This document shows, piece by piece, positions 36,645 through 49,563 of a DNA stretch of 64,000 nucleotides. The first letter of the stretch is position 1. Every line of letters begins with the position of its first letter. This stretch comes from Dasypus novemcinctus. Its lineage: Eukaryota; Chordata; Mammalia; Cingulata; Dasypodidae. The stretch spans positions 23,199,652 through 23,263,651 of the forward strand of contig NC_080702.1 in NCBI RefSeq assembly GCF_030445035.2, written 5' to 3'. The notes beneath the pieces are model-generated. The model saw nothing but the letters and a program-made list of their open reading frames with translations. It ran no database searches and was not told where the DNA came from. Position numbers and translations under genes: made by a program.

Positions 36645-36964
36645 TTCCTTTTTTAAATTTTAAAAAGATACTTCTGTTAAATAAATGTTACAGAGAATAT
36701 TTAGGGTATTCCTGTATGTCCTGTTCCCCACACCTCCCATATTTTTCCATATTAACAATATCTAACATCAGTGTGGTACATTTATTGCAATTAATAAACA
36801 CATTTTGGGGCATTGCCACTAAGCATGGATTATAGTTTACATTGTATTTTACACTCTCTCCCATTCGACTGTAGATTATGGCCAGATATATAATGGCTTG
36901 TGTCTATCATTGTAATGTCAGTCAGGATCCAAGTCTCAGAAATGCCCCCTTATTACACCTGTTA
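36645..36964 (-). mobile_element. Short L1 tail with imperfect duplication
   Basis: About 320 bp of antisense L1 3' UTR. Flanks gggaaagttctttt (36631-36644) and ggggaatttctttt (36965-36978) look like a decayed target duplication. Confidence 0.8.
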
Positions 36965-39328
36965 GGGGAATTTCTTTTGATAATTTTAGTCTTTTGAAAT
37001 TTGTTGAGATTTGTTCTTTGGCCTATCATGTGGTCTGTCCTGAAGAATGATCCAGGATCACTGGAGAACAATGTATATCTTGCTGTTTTGAGTTGCAATG
37101 TTCTGCATATATAGGCCCATTAGGTCTAGTTCCTTTAACATATTACTCAAGATCTCTGTTTCTTTATCGATCCTCTCTTAAGATGTTCTGCCTATTGCTG
37201 ATAATGCTGTTATTAAATCCCCACTATGATTGTAGAGGCATCTATTTTCCCCTCAGTTTTGCCAGTTGTAGCCTTGTGTATTTGGGGATGCCTTGGTTAG
37301 GTGCATGAATATTTGTGATTTTGCTACCTTCTTGGTAGATTGCCCCTTTGTTAATATATAGTATCCTTCTTGGTCTCTGTCAACAGTTTTGCATTCAAAG
37401 CCTATTTTGTCCAATACAATATTAATATAGCTACACCAGCTCTTTTTTTGTTACTGTTTGAGTGGAAAATAATTTTCTAACTCTTCACTTGCAACCTCTT
37501 TGTGTACTTTGGTTTAAGATAAGTCTCTTATCCACAACATATAGGGGATCATTTTCCATTCTATCAATCTATGACTCTTAACTTACAGAGTTTAATGCAT
37601 AATCATTCAGTGTAATTACTGTAAAGGCAATAATTCTTCACCCAATTTTCGTTTGACTTATATATATCATATTTTAATTTTTTCTCCTTTTGCCCTTTTA
37701 GTTACCTTTACTCATCTTACTTTATATACATTCTTCAAAACCTGTCTCTCCTCTCTTTTACTTTCAAAACTGCATGACTTCATTTAATATTTCATGAAAG
37801 GCAGGACCCTTGTTCACAAGTTCTCTGTTTCTGTTTATCTGTGAATATTTTGATCTCTCCCTCCTTTTTGAATTACAAGTTTACTGGGTAGAGAATTCCT
37901 CACTGGCAGACTTTCTCAGCTCCTAAACTCCATCATACAATTGCCTTCTTACTTTCATGGTTTCAGATGAGAAATCAGCATTTAATCTTTTTGAGCTTCC
38001 CATATAATGTGATAGATCACTTTTCTTGCTGCTTTCAAGATTCTCTCTTTATCTGTGAATTTGAAAATGTGATTGTATGTGTCTCATAGTATATCTGCTA
38101 AGATTTATTCTGTTTGAAGTATGCTCAGCTACCTGGACATGTATATCCATATCCCTCATAAAAGTTGGGAAATTTTCAACCATTTTTCCCACAAACACTT
38201 TTTTCTTCCCCTTTTTTCTTCTCTTCTCCCTCTGGAATACACATATTGCATATGTTGTGTGTTTCATGCTCTCATTCAATTCCTTAAGTCCCTGCTGATT
38301 TTTTCCCCCATTTTTTGACTATGTGTTCTATCTGCATGATTTCAGATGTCCTATCTTCTCCCTCACTAATTCTTTTTGCTGACTGTTCAAGTCTGCTGTT
38401 GTTTAACTCTAGTGAATTTTTAGTTTCTTCTATTGTACATTTCACTATCATAAGATCTGTTTTTATTTATGTCTTCTCTAGGTTCACCCATTGTTCTCTT
38501 AATACAATATATTTCTTCCTTCATTTCCTTGAATTGGTATTGGTAAAAGGTATTTGTGGGGTCATCTTTGATTAGTAGGTCCATATTCTGTGTATCCTCT
38601 TGCTTTTCAGTTTGTTTCTTTGACTGAGCTATATCTTCCTGTTTCTTAGTATCATTTGTAATTTTTTTTTACTGATGTAGATATCTGTTTGCCTTTATGG
38701 TTTTAATCAGTTGGTCGGTTTCTTTCTCTTGCTTAGGTTTTAATCACTGTTTGGATTTACATTAAGGCTCTTCTTAGACCTTGGTTCCTCTTATCCTAAA
38801 TCCCTAGAATTGCTCATGTTTAAGTGAAACATAAAAGAATAAAAAGAAAGAAGGAAAAGACAAGAAAAAATAAATGTAGAAAAAAGGGGAAAAGGAAGGG
38901 AAACAAGGATGAAGATTAAATAAGAATATGAAAAAATATATATTAAAAGAAAGGAAAAAGAAGAAAAAAGACCTTCCTCTCAGATCACGGGCATCTGTCT
39001 GGGTTTCTCTTCACCAACCATCCAAGTTCACCATTCAGTCTTCCTGAGACCCATCTCTTCCAATGGACCCAGAGGAGGAAAGAGATAAAAAAAATATCTT
39101 CCCTCTCAGGCCTCCAGAATCCAGCCTGAAACCACCTTGCCTGTCAAAATGCCCCATGGCCTGCCTCTCCCCCATGCCTAGATGCTTCCACTCTCCACCT
39201 ACTCTCTGAGATCACCCCTGTGGTCCCACAGCTTGCCTTATACTTGGGAAGCCTTCGTGTCCATCCACAGCTTCTATAGGAAGAATGCAGTCTGCCATTC
39301 CCTACTCTACCATCTTGGATCCTCCTCT

Positions 39329-39704
39329 ACTTTTTGATAGTTACTAAATTCTATCTTTTCTTTACATCTGTGCATTTAGGGAATATTTTAAAAACAGTTT
39401 ATGGTTTAATACATCCACTTATATAATTTGTTTTCATCATTTGCCGTGTGAGTTGATGCATCCTCTCAGTCCACAATCATTAGATTATACCTTTGTATTT
39501 CCAGAGTGGAAAAAACTAAAATTTCCCATTGGAAACAATATTAAATTTTAAGTTTTAATCTAAAATTTCAGTTATTTGCTGAAAAAATTAGTCATTAGAA
39601 TAAACTTACTAATATTGATTATAAAATAGTAAAGAATTGGGCTACATTAAAATACCATGAACTTTGTGACATTTAAAAAGGATATTCCTTGACCAAAGAC
39701 AAAT
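39329..39704. other. Unique AT-rich DNA
   Basis: Between the 5' end of an L1 and the tail of another; no repeat or coding feature recognised. Confidence 0.5.
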
Positions 39705-40556
39705 TGATCATTCTTTTTTATTGTCTTTTTTAAAGTTTCATAGGTCACAAAAGCTGTTACATTAAAAAATATAAGAGGTTCCCATATATTCCACACCCCA
39801 CCCTCCACTCCTCCCACATCAACAACCTCTTTCATCATTGTGGCACATTTGTTTTATTTGGTGAATCCATTTTGGAACACTGCTATACTACATGGATTGT
39901 AGTTTACATTGTAGTTTACATTCTCCCCTGTCATTCTATGGGTTGTGGCAGGATATAAAATGCCCAGCATCTGTTTCTGCATTATCATTTAGGACAACTT
40001 CAAGTCCCAAAAATGACCCCACATCACTTCTCTTCTTTCCTTTTCCTGCCCCATCAGCTACTGTGGCACACTCTCTCCACATCAATGATGTTCCCTAGTG
40101 TGGTGGTTGACCACCCTGTTAGCTGATCTGTATAAGTACAACAAACTGGAGAGTACGTGCTGCAATCTGAGGAGGTTCAGGGCCCAGCTGGTACATGACC
40201 AGTCCAGAGATTCAAATCTCCTGAGTATACACCAACCCCAGTGCCAAGCACAGTCTCAGTAAAAGTGACAGAAGAGACATTTGTAGAAAAGTCACACCTG
40301 AATCCAACTCCACACTCAAGAGCAAAAATTCCAAAGTAGAGCCCACTGACAAGGCACTGGATTCCAGAGTTATCTGCCATGACCATAGAACCTGTGTGTC
40401 TCCATAGCCCTAAGGAGCCCCAGTACCTCGGGTTGTATCTACTTTGGCTGTCTCTGGAAGCCTGCTGAGAAGTACATAAGCACAAACCCTCTGTTGACCT
40501 TCCAACTCATTTTGAAGTATCTTACCAATATAAACTCATTTGTCTTTACCATTTTC
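39705..40556 (-). mobile_element. L1 3' UTR tail with internal deletion
   Basis: Antisense L1 3' UTR with the usual terminal motif. Relative to other copies, about 250 bp is missing at 40090. One frame of about 100 codons in L1 sense (40485-40177) overlaps a recurring open region of the 3' UTR. Confidence 0.8.
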
Positions 40557-40799
40557 CTTTTTAAACTCCACAGATCTCTCAAAATTATACCGTTTGCTTT
40601 TCTCCATCATAAACATATAATTTTTTAAATTTCTTTTTCTCTTCCTTTATTCTCTGACTCTTTCCTACTTCTTTTACTCCCTGTCTTCTTCCTTACCTGA
40701 TTCCCCCTCTCTCTTCTGTCTTCCTTTTATAATTTAAATTTTATTTTTACATCCATGCTACAAATTTCTCAGTTAACACAAGATAATAACTAAAATAAA
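40557..40799. other. Pyrimidine-rich spacer
   Basis: CT- and T-rich low-complexity stretch (40620-40740), no gene. Confidence 0.5.
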
Positions 40800-41720
40800 A
40801 ATAAATCTACTTTGGTCAGAGCCTTATATTTGTTAATTCCTCAATCTTGAGGGACTTGTGATCATGTCCACTCTGACTGTTTCAGACTGAGAAGGAACAT
40901 GGATATTATGTGGCAGACAGTTGGAACTGTTGTGCTTGCATTGAACATACACCTTGCTTTATGGGGTAGGGATGGTCCATCATCATAATTTTGTTGGTTT
41001 ATGAGGGCAAGACCAAGGAACTGAAGAGTAGGAGTCAGCCACAATTGTGTTTGGTTTCAGGGCTCAATCTGCCTAGGAACAATCCAAGAGCTTTAATTCT
41101 TTGAGAAATACACTTCACATGTACACAATTATAGTTTAAAAGAAAAGACGTAGAAGAATCATGATTAGAGGATTCATAAATGCCATATTATATTGGGGAA
41201 ATAGATTTTCATATATTCCCAGATAGATCACACTGAAGAGGTGTTTCTTTTATGAGGTGATATGGCAGGCCTATGTTGTATAGACATCCCTAGGGCTCCC
41301 AGGAGTACTTTTCTTTGAGGCTTTGTTTACTTTGGCAGTTTGTGAACTGTCTGAGTGAGGCCTGCAGAAATGTATCTAATGAATGACCTCCAGACTCATT
41401 TTGATATCTTTTATCCATAAAAACTACTTTATTTAATATTCCCACCTTTTGATTAAGGTCTTTCTCCAAATGCCACACTGATTCTCGCTTGGTAATAATT
41501 CATTGGCTCCAGAGAGGATCACCTCTGGGAGTCATATCTCATATTGGGTTAAGGTAGTGTGTTTATTTGCAGAGTTTGGCTTAGAGAGAGGGCAAATTTG
41601 AATAACAAGGGTGTTTTCAGGTAATAACTGTTAAGCACTAATTATAATTATGCTTAGGGTCTTTGTTATTGGAATAAGTGTCTTTAGTGCAAACGTCACC
41701 TTTCTTTTTATATTATTTTT
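40800..41720 (-). mobile_element. Old L1 3' UTR
   Basis: Same diverged 3' UTR type as 2390-2747 plus 4239-4740, here uninterrupted, which confirms that those two pieces once were joined. Confidence 0.6.
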
Positions 41721-42630
41721 CTCTTTCTCCTTATCCTTCTTCTTTAGTGAAGTTTCAGAGTTCCCTATTTTTCTTCCTTAATGAAGTTTAAAATACACTG
41801 TTTTTTCTTTTGAGTCTATAGGCTTACCCAAATATTAACAAAATTATATCAAAATACTTAGATAAATTTTCAACTTATTTGTTTTTAATAATTTTCATGT
41901 ATGCTAATAAATGTAATTGTGATTTGTGTTAATAAATACAACTGATTTGTATTAATATTTAAATAATAAAAATTTAAATCAAAATAGATAAATGTTACAT
42001 TGATTTTTTAAAGTTTTCTTGTACTCTATTAAATATAATTGCAATTTGTATTAATTTTAGAGAATTTACCTATCAAAAATGGATTTTGTCTTTATACTTG
42101 ATTTTGACTAGGTATAGCATTTTAGATAAAAATCCTATCAATTTACAAGTTTTTGGAGTCCTGTGGCTGTGATGTGAATTTAGATAACAGTCTAAATTTC
42201 TATCAATTTATAGTACAATTTATTGTGCAATTAATTAAACTATCCAGTCAAAAGACATAGCTTGCCAAAGTGGAGAGAAAACAAGAACTACCTATATGCT
42301 AGGAATAAGATATTTACCTTAAATTAAAAAAAAATATATATATATATCATACAAGTATTGATTAAAAGAGACCTGTGGTAAAATCAGGTAGAATAGAATT
42401 TATGTCAAAAACAGTTGTGAGGGAGAAAGACAGTTATATAATGATAAAAGATTCAATTACTCAAGAAGGTGTGTATAGGGTATATGGAGATAAGATTTGT
42501 ATATTATAAGAATGCATAGTTCAGATTTCAGTGAAAAATATTCCATAATTAAAACTTTTAAAAGTTTTCTCTAGACATAAATTAAGTAATTTAAAACCAT
42601 TCATAATTCTATGGCCAAAAAATCTTTATT
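41721..42630. other. Unique AT-rich DNA
   Basis: About 0.9 kb with long A/T runs; no coding frame, RNA gene or known repeat recognised. Confidence 0.5.
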
Positions 42631-42634
42631 AAAG

Positions 42635-43112
42635 TGATGTGGGCTATGGATGGAAGGCTCTTTGTCTCTTCAGAGATAACCTAAGCTGTTTAACTTGTGG
42701 GTGTGGAACAGTAAGAGGCTGCAGTCTTGCCCTTAGTGACAATGGCAATGACTCCAGTCCCAGCAAACAGTTTAACAATGCAAGGTCTATAAACTTTAAG
42801 TATTTAGGGGAAATGCAAACCAAATATGCTAAAAGCTTATTTAGAGTGTCTGGAGTCCATGCTAAAAGCTTACCTAAGATGTGAAAGATATATATGTTAA
42901 TTCAAGCCTATTGAGAACTGAAACAAAGGGACCATTTGGCCTTTCCTCTCTGTATAAAAGAAATTTGAAAATCTTGTTTGGGGCTCAGGATTGAAACAGA
43001 AAGCTCCCGAGTCCGGCCGGCCATCAATAAACCATTTTTCCTTCTCAAAATCATTCCTGAGTCCTGGCCTCTCTATACGCAAGTAATTGAACCTCTCTCA
43101 AATTCTACAACA
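42635..43112 (+). mobile_element. Class I-type solo LTR with 4-bp duplication
   Basis: Begins TG and ends TTCTACAACA. TATA-like GTATAAAAG near 42953 and AATAAA near 43026 have LTR spacing. Perfect 4-bp duplication AAAG at 42631-42634 and 43113-43116. A 4-bp duplication is usual for gammaretrovirus-like ERV1. Related copies at 48473 and 51855. Confidence 0.8.
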
Positions 43113-43116
43113 AAAG

Positions 43117-43452
43117 TTCTGATGCCTTTTTTCAATTTTTAAAATACAAGTATGGACACACCAAATTTAATATTATTTTTGTATATACATATATGTATAT
43201 ACTCACACAAATGACTTGGGATCTTATCTGAAATTATTTAGTGAGAACTTTCTCTTACTAGAATATTTTATTAAGTATATCATATCTTATTTTGATAATT
43301 TCATTTCTTATCATGTTTCCTTTAACTTTACTACTACTTTGAATGATTTAGATGATTTCCATTTCCATCCAGTTACACAATACTGTGATGCAAATCTGTT
43401 TCCAAACTTTATGTCAAACATACTAATGCTATTGTATGAGTATGTTCAATGA
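43117..43452. other. No feature seen
   Basis: AT-rich unique DNA between two LTRs. Confidence 0.5.
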
Positions 43453-43457
43453 CGTTC

Positions 43458-43939
43458 TGTATTAGTCAAGCAGAGGGGTACTGATGCAAAATACAGAAAT
43501 TGGTTAGTTTTTTAAAGGGTATTTTTTGGGGATAGGAGCTTACAGATACCAGGCCATAAAGCATAAGTTACTTCCCTCACAAAGTCGGATTGGCGCAAAA
43601 TGGCTGCTGACCTCTGCAAGGGTTCAGGCTGCCTGGATTCCTATGTTTTTGGGACTTGCTTTACTCTAGGTTCAAGATTCCTTTCTTCTTGGGACTGACT
43701 TCTCTTTCCTCTGTGAGCTTACTTTCCAGGGTTCTAGCTTAAGTCTTCAGCATCTAACTCCAACATCAAAAAACCCTCAACTCTGTTCTTTGCCATGTCT
43801 TTTATTTGTGAGCCCCACCCACCAAGGGGTGGAGACTCAATGCCCTAATCATAACTCAATCATGCCCAGGCACAGATCAGATCACAAGCATAAATCCATT
43901 ATCTATTTTTGGAATTCATAACCATATCAAATGGCTACA
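43458..43939 (-). mobile_element. MaLR-type solo LTR with 5-bp duplication
   Basis: TGTATTAGTCAAGC ... ATGGCTACA on plus strand. Flanks CGTTC (43453-43457) and TGTTC (43940-43944) differ only by a CpG-type transition. Confidence 0.85.
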
Positions 43940-43944
43940 TGTTC

Positions 43945-44504
43945 TATTAGAAAATCATTAATTATCTTCAAGTTGTATTACTTTTTTTCCTATATTTTAA
44001 CATACTCCCATATTTTTGTAGTTCTTTATGAATGTGGTTCTTCCATTCATCAGTATTTATCTTAATATACTGAGATGTGAGATTAGTAATATCTTAAAAA
44101 CTCCTTTCCTTTTCACTACTTTATGATTACATCTTTATCATAATTTTTCATTGTATGTTCACTCTTATTTCTGGCCATGACATTGTACTTCACTACCCTT
44201 GAATCAAAACCACATTATTATAGTAAGATCTTTAATATTTTTGAATACATTCGCCTTTCTATAAAGTCTTTAATATTATTAATTTTTCCTTATTGATTTT
44301 TTTTCTTTATAAACTTCCAAAAGCAGTTTTCACATTCTTACATACTCCACTTGAATAAAAATAGCTTTTTCACTAACATTATGTTTGTTGGAAGGTTACT
44401 TAATTAATATCATTTTGTTTGTCCTGAATTTGTATGTTCTTCATTTATTCATTCATTCATTCAATTATTTTGTATCTGTCCTATAATATAATTTTTTAAT
44501 CACC
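43945..44504. other. Unique AT-rich DNA
   Basis: No coding or repeat feature recognised apart from a short (ATTC)n run near 44447-44465. Confidence 0.5.
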
Positions 44505-44567
44505 CCTTGTGGCTTATTTTTGCATGCTGTCTACTCTCTGTGTCCATTCACTGTGCATTCTTCTGCA
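44505..44567 (-). mobile_element. DAS SINE fragment
   Basis: Antisense match to the DAS body (CTCTCTGTGTCCATTCACTG), shared with 46370-46410. It ends at the target duplication of the retrocopy. Confidence 0.55.
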
Positions 44568-44584
44568 TCTGTATTTATTTATTT

Positions 44585-46317
44585 ATTTATTTATTTATTT
44601 TAAATATATCTTAACATTTATTTCCAAGGTAAAAATCACAGAACTGAATTAGTCACATTCTTCATGATAAGCACAAATGAGAAAATTTGACATAGCTAAA
44701 ATCTCAAAAATTCTTTTATATAGGAAAAAGACCGTGACACATGATTAAAAGTGCAATTTTAGGTACATCTTGATTTGTGAAAGGCTTATGTAAACCTGAA
44801 GATACTCAAAAAAGAAAACAAAAGACAAAAACAAACATTTCTATAATCTACTCAAAAGAGACTAATTCAAAACAAGTTTAAATAATAGGCTACTGAAAAA
44901 AAAGAAAAACAGTTTAGATGGAAGAGTTCATAAAAACAGACATTAATCATCAAATGTAATTTTTTCCCTTGAAATATGGCAATTTTAGATTGCTGTTCTT
45001 TTCGCCTCCTGCTTGCTTCCCACGAAGGATGAAGAGGCAGCTGTAATTGCTGCTTTGTATTTCTAAGTCCTCTTTCTGTACTCCTATTAAATTGATTTTT
45101 GATTGGAGGTTCATTTTGCTGAAAACCTGGGGTTTTGCTTTTTGGAGCCTGTTCTCTGTAATATCTTCTAGAACTTTTAGATTCAGATAAAGAATGGAAA
45201 AATACTGATGCAAACTTTCTGGCTTCTGTACTTGGCTTATATTTGTCATTTCTTATATTGCAGTGGGTTTCAAGTATTTCTTCTTCAGGTAACACTTCTT
45301 TGGAGGAGGTTTGTTCCTTAATTGAAGAATGGGAGCTACTTTCCTTCTTTCGTGTCCTTCTGGCTTTCCCAATGAAGAAATCATCACCACTATCACTATC
45401 CTCAGACATGGGGACTGTCTGTAAAACCTTTCTTCTGTGCTATCATCAAAATATTCCTTCTCTTCTTCATGCAATTCTTTTCCATCACTGCTACCATCAA
45501 GAGAGCTATCAGGACCTTTCTTTTCTTTAGTTTGACTTAATGTTTTCATTTCTAGGTCAGAAGATGCCTTCTTGGCTTCATGCAGGACCACATAATCCTT
45601 TCCAGAAGGTTTTGATGGAGAATTTTGAATATTTGTTGCTTTGAGTCCATGTTTCATTTTCCCCATTTTTTCTTTTGTATTATTTATTGGTTTCTTTGCC
45701 AATATTTTGGCTTCCTTCTCTTTTTGCTCACTGATAATAGTTCCCTCATGCTGTAATTTACTTGTATCATCATTTGAACATGAAATGTCCTTGCAATGAT
45801 TTTCTTCTGAAGCCTCTGTTGATGATTTAACTTCAGCAACATTTTGTCTTGCATGTTTAAAGGCTTTGACAGCAGCTTTTAGCACATCTATTTTTTTCTT
45901 GAGAAGAGGGTGTACTGCTAATCTGGCAATTGCCCTTTCAGTTGCAGTAGAATCTGGCATTTTGCAGATTTTTTCAAAGTCAATATCATCAGCAAGAGCA
46001 GATTTAGTTACTACATCAGGTTTCAATTCCTTCATCGCATGGATTTCTTCAAGTAATCTTTGCACACGTCTTTGGTTTTTTAACAGTGCATCTTGAGAAC
46101 CCTTTTTTGACTTCAGTCTGGCAACACTCCTGACAAGTTTTCGGATAACCAAAACTCGGATTCTCTTCACTTCTTTCCTCATCTTCACAACCTCGTTATT
46201 AAGGTTCAGAGTCCCCGGTTGAGCCATGCAGGTGGAGGATGAGGATCCCTTACGGATCTCAAAAATTAAAAGCCCGGAAAATCAACTCTCCGTAGCTACC
46301 AGTTCAAGTACCTTGTC
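44585..46317 (-). pseudogene. SRFBP1: SRFBP1 processed pseudogene (retrocopy)
   Basis: Intronless minus-strand copy of serum response factor binding protein 1 (p49/STRAP), a basic, coiled-coil nuclear/nucleolar protein linked to SRF regulation and actin-dependent trafficking. ATG at 46225-46227 starts [19 protein letters not shown], followed by the coiled-coil region. The first frame runs from 46227 to the serine/acid-rich EERFYRQS segment (about 45413), where a frameshift occurs. The second frame (45409-44960) carries [14 protein letters not shown] and the C-terminal [19 protein letters not shown] lost base near 44961 shifts the last residues; the ancestral stop is at 44943-44945. Total is about 428 codons, close to the human 429. 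The parent gene has introns, so this is a retrocopy. A 17-bp duplication, tctgtatttatttattt, at 44568-44584 and 46318-46334 brackets it, with about 90 bp of 5' UTR kept. Confidence 0.93.
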
Positions 46318-46334
46318 TCTGTATTTATTTATTT

Positions 46335-46572
46335 TTTATTTATTTTCCCTCTCCCCTTTCAGCCTGCTTGCTATCTGCTCTCTGTGTCCATTCACTCCAT
46401 GTTCTTCTGTGGTTTTTTTTTTTCGCTCATCTCCCTTTTTGTTTCATCACTTTGCTGAGTCAGCTCCCTGCAGCACTTGTGTGACAGGTGGCACTCTGTG
46501 GTGCTTGTGGGCCAATGGCACACCACAGCATACAGGCAAGCCTGGTAGATGGGAGTCCAAATGATTGAGACA
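46335..46572 (-). mobile_element. Older DAS-related SINE
   Basis: Antisense; T-rich tail at the left, then CTCTCTGTGTCCATTC body and CTGAGTCAGCTC segment. More diverged than 18694-19123. The tRNA-like head region is recognisable only weakly near 46540. Confidence 0.6.
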
Positions 46573-47712
46573 CAGCTGTTTCCCTCATAATATAATTTTA
46601 AGTATTGTATATGTAAAATTTATTCATGAATGAGATTAGACAATTTGCTCTATGGATTCTACATAAAATTTGGAAGTTAAGTTCATGTAATATGCTTATT
46701 TTTTTAAGTAAGAGAATTAGAGATGGGGGCTGATGATGAGAATAGTAAAGAGGATGCATGGGTGGTGACTGTAACTGGGCAGTGATAGTAGATGTAAGGT
46801 CTCAGCTATAACTCTCAAAAAACCCTGTCTCCTCATTTCTCTGCTAAGGCTGTATCCACAAGCTCAAAATCTATAGAATAGAAAATTTTTCCTTCAAAAT
46901 AAAAAATTGTGTGTGATATTGAAAGACAACTGGAATGTAAATATCTCCCCAGACACAGTCTGGGGATGTATGAAAAGTCTTGAACTCTGTCTTATATTCA
47001 CATTTGTGGTGAATAACTTCCACATGTAGAAGTTAATCACTTCCCAATATGCCCATGAATGATGGGATTTCTCAAGATATAAGAGAAAAAAATGCTGGAG
47101 GAAAAGGAATGGGTGATACTGAAAACCACATATTCTCATTTAATAATTTCATTTGGGACCAGCTCTGGGCCTAACCCTGTAACTACTACAATGAGAATTA
47201 TCTTCAGTCTAAAACTGTTTAGTACACCCTTGCAAAACTTATGGGAAAGCCATAGGAGAAAAAGACATTTTATTTCAACATAATAAAGCTGAAAATACAG
47301 ACTATGAGTTGAGTATCCGGAGGTTCACACATACAAAAGATTTATAGTTAAATTGCTAAAATTATAACAACTCCTCTAGACACTTTTATAACCTGTAATG
47401 ACTCTTAGGCAATTTAAACTTGCAGGCTGAAAAATTAGGGCATACTACTACAATCTGGAATACCAGGTGAGATCTACTGTAGTTCTTTAGAGAAAAGCAT
47501 CATTGGAATACTGAACAATGTTATCAAACCTTGATTTGTGACAACAGGTTGTTCTGGAAATATGTCCTTTTTAAAATGCATCATTCTAGAACCTTATAGT
47601 TTCTCTTTCAACCACAGGTGGAAGAGAGTCAAAGAGAAATTAGCTCCACTATTACTTATGTGATCTTGCTGTGTTTGGGGAATTCAGAGAAGTTGGAACT
47701 GTCCTTTTCTCT
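46573..47712. other. Unique DNA
   Basis: About 1.1 kb; no frame longer than about 80 codons, no known repeat recognised, no RNA gene seen. Confidence 0.5.
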
Positions 47713-47852
47713 TTGTTTAACATTTATTTAGGACTTATTATGTGCCAGGCTTGGTGCGAGGTGTTTTATAGAGATTTTTCATTTATTCCCTATCACAAAC
47801 CTATTAGGAATATTATTACCCCCATTTTACAGATGAAAAAGCTAAAGTTTTA
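47713..47852 (-). mobile_element. MIR SINE relic
   Basis: Contains TTATTATGTGCCAGGC and CCCCATTTTACAGATGA, the hallmark 3' half of MIR in antisense. Ancient mammal-wide repeat, so the unique DNA around it is old. Confidence 0.8.
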
Positions 47853-47989
47853 TTATAAGGAGAAGACAGTCCAATTTCTTTTTTTTTTTTTTTGGTGAAG
47901 TAAAGCATTTATTAAAAAAATATATATTCTGATTCCAGAGCACATGTGCTTAGTTTTTGCTTCATTCTGTTATTGGGTGTAACTTATTG

Positions 47990-48057
47990 ACTTGTTTTTT
48001 TAGCAAATTTATTGGCCTTTACATAGATCAGGCAAAACATTACATTAAAAATTATGT
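47990..48057 (-). mobile_element. 3' terminus of the 5'-inverted L1 (split by a SINE)
   Basis: The L1 terminal motif (CATAGATCAGGCAAAACATTA) preceded by T-rich sequence. It continues at 49011 beyond the DAS SINE. Confidence 0.7.
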
Positions 48058-49010
48058 GGGATACGGATGTGGCTCAACCAATTGGTCTCCTATCTACCAT
48101 ATAGGAGGTGCAGGGTTCAATGCACAGGGCCTCCTGGTGAGGGCAAGCTGGCCCACAGGGTGAGCTGGCCCTCGTGGACTACTAGCCCATGCTGGAATGC
48201 TACCTCACACAGGAGCATCCCTGGCATGGGAATGCCACCCAGCACGGGAAAGCCACCCTGTACAGGAGTGCTGGTTGATACTGAGAGCTGGCAACAGCAA
48301 GGTGATGCAATGAGAGACACAGAGGAGAGAAAATAAGAAGACATAGGAGAACAGGAAGTTGAGGTGGTTCCAGAGAGTAATTGCCCCTTACCCATTCTGA
48401 AAGGTCCCAGGATCAGTTCCCAGAGTTGCCTAATGAGAATACAAGCAGACACAGAAGAACACACAGTGAATGTAATATAGCCTGTGCATAAATTCAAAAT
48501 TGTTTCCAAGTGTACATAGTCTCTAGAAATCCAAATAAGTAATATAGGTCCTACAGTTTTTGCTCAGAAAGGATGTAAGAATGAATGTGTATTCAAGGTT
48601 GCACCAAGATGGAATGTGTGGGGGGGGGGGAATTTAATTCACGCTCACCTGAAATGTAGGGGATATGCTAATTCAAGCTCACCTGAAATGTGGGGGGTAC
48701 TTTAATTGAAAACCTATCTAGTACTCAGACAAACACTTAACTAAAAAGGAAAGTTTTTTCTTTCAAAAGGGCACCATTTAACTCCCAGCCCTTATATCTT
48801 TTTTGTAAAAAAGGGAACCCAAAATTCTATTTGAGGCTCAGTTTTTATTAAGACAGGAGTCCGTCGAGTCCAGCTGGTCAAAATAAATCAACTTTCTTCT
48901 CAGAGTTCTTGTGTCCTGGCCTTCAATACCATGTACACCTGACTTCTCTGCAACAAATGGTCATAGAGAGCAGACAATGGGGAAAATGGGGGGAGAAATA
49001 AATAAATCTT
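48058..49010 (+). mobile_element. DAS-related SINE, split by an LTR
   Basis: Head 48058-48130 has GGATGTGGCTCAACC (A box) and GGTTCAATGC (B box region). The body continues to 48472, and resumes at 48956 as AATGGTCATAGAGAGCAGAC with an (AAAT)n poly(A) tail at 48995-49016. A-rich flanks ttaaaaattatg (about 48046-48057) and taaaaaaatacatg (about 49011-49024) resemble a target duplication in the L1. Confidence 0.75.
48473..48955 (+). mobile_element. Class I-type LTR, 5'-shortened, inside the SINE
   Basis: Matches the 3' two thirds of the LTR at 51855-52548, including an AATAAA near 48884 and the CTGCAACA end. AATG is present on both sides (48469-48472; 48956-48959). The first roughly 240 bases of the family are missing, so either a shorter subfamily or a deletion. 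A G11 run is at 48620-48630. Confidence 0.7.
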
Positions 49011-49563
49011 TAAAAAAATACATGAGGTTCCCATATATCCCACTCCCCAACCCCCTCACTCCTCCCACATCAAGAACCTCTTTCATCAGTGTGGCACATT
49101 CATTGCATTTGGTGAATACATTTTGGAGCACTGCTGTACCACAAGGACTACAGTTTACACTGTAGTCTACATTCACCCCCAGTCCATTCAGGGGTCATGG
49201 GAGAACATACAATGCCCTGCATCTGTCCCCACAATACCATAAAGACATCCCCAAATCATAAAAATGCCACCATATCTCACCTGTTATTCCCTCTCCCTGC
49301 CCTCAGCAACCCCCATGACCACTGTTACCACATCAATAATACAATTTCTTCAATTCCTAGAATCACAGTAATTCTATAGTAGAATACCAGTAAGTTCACT
49401 CCAATCTGTAATCTATTCCTCCATCCTGTGGACACTGGAATGGTGATATCCACTCCACCTCTAAATCAAGAGGGGGCTTAGATCCCACATGACTGATGGA
49501 TGTAGTTCTTCTGCATGCAATTGTGGACTTTCTTGGTTCCTGGTGTGGTGGTTGACCATCCTC
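49011..49563 (-). mobile_element. 5'-inverted L1, 3' part
   Basis: About 550 bp of antisense L1 3' UTR. It ends at GACCATCCTCC, where the sequence flips to sense orientation. Confidence 0.8.

Noticed and set aside
42639-42884. 81-codon plus-strand frame with several Cys
   Set aside because: Lies in the U3 of a solo LTR and is not kept in the other two copies.
48117-48509. 130-codon minus-strand frame
   Set aside because: Crosses a SINE antisense and the SINE/LTR boundary.
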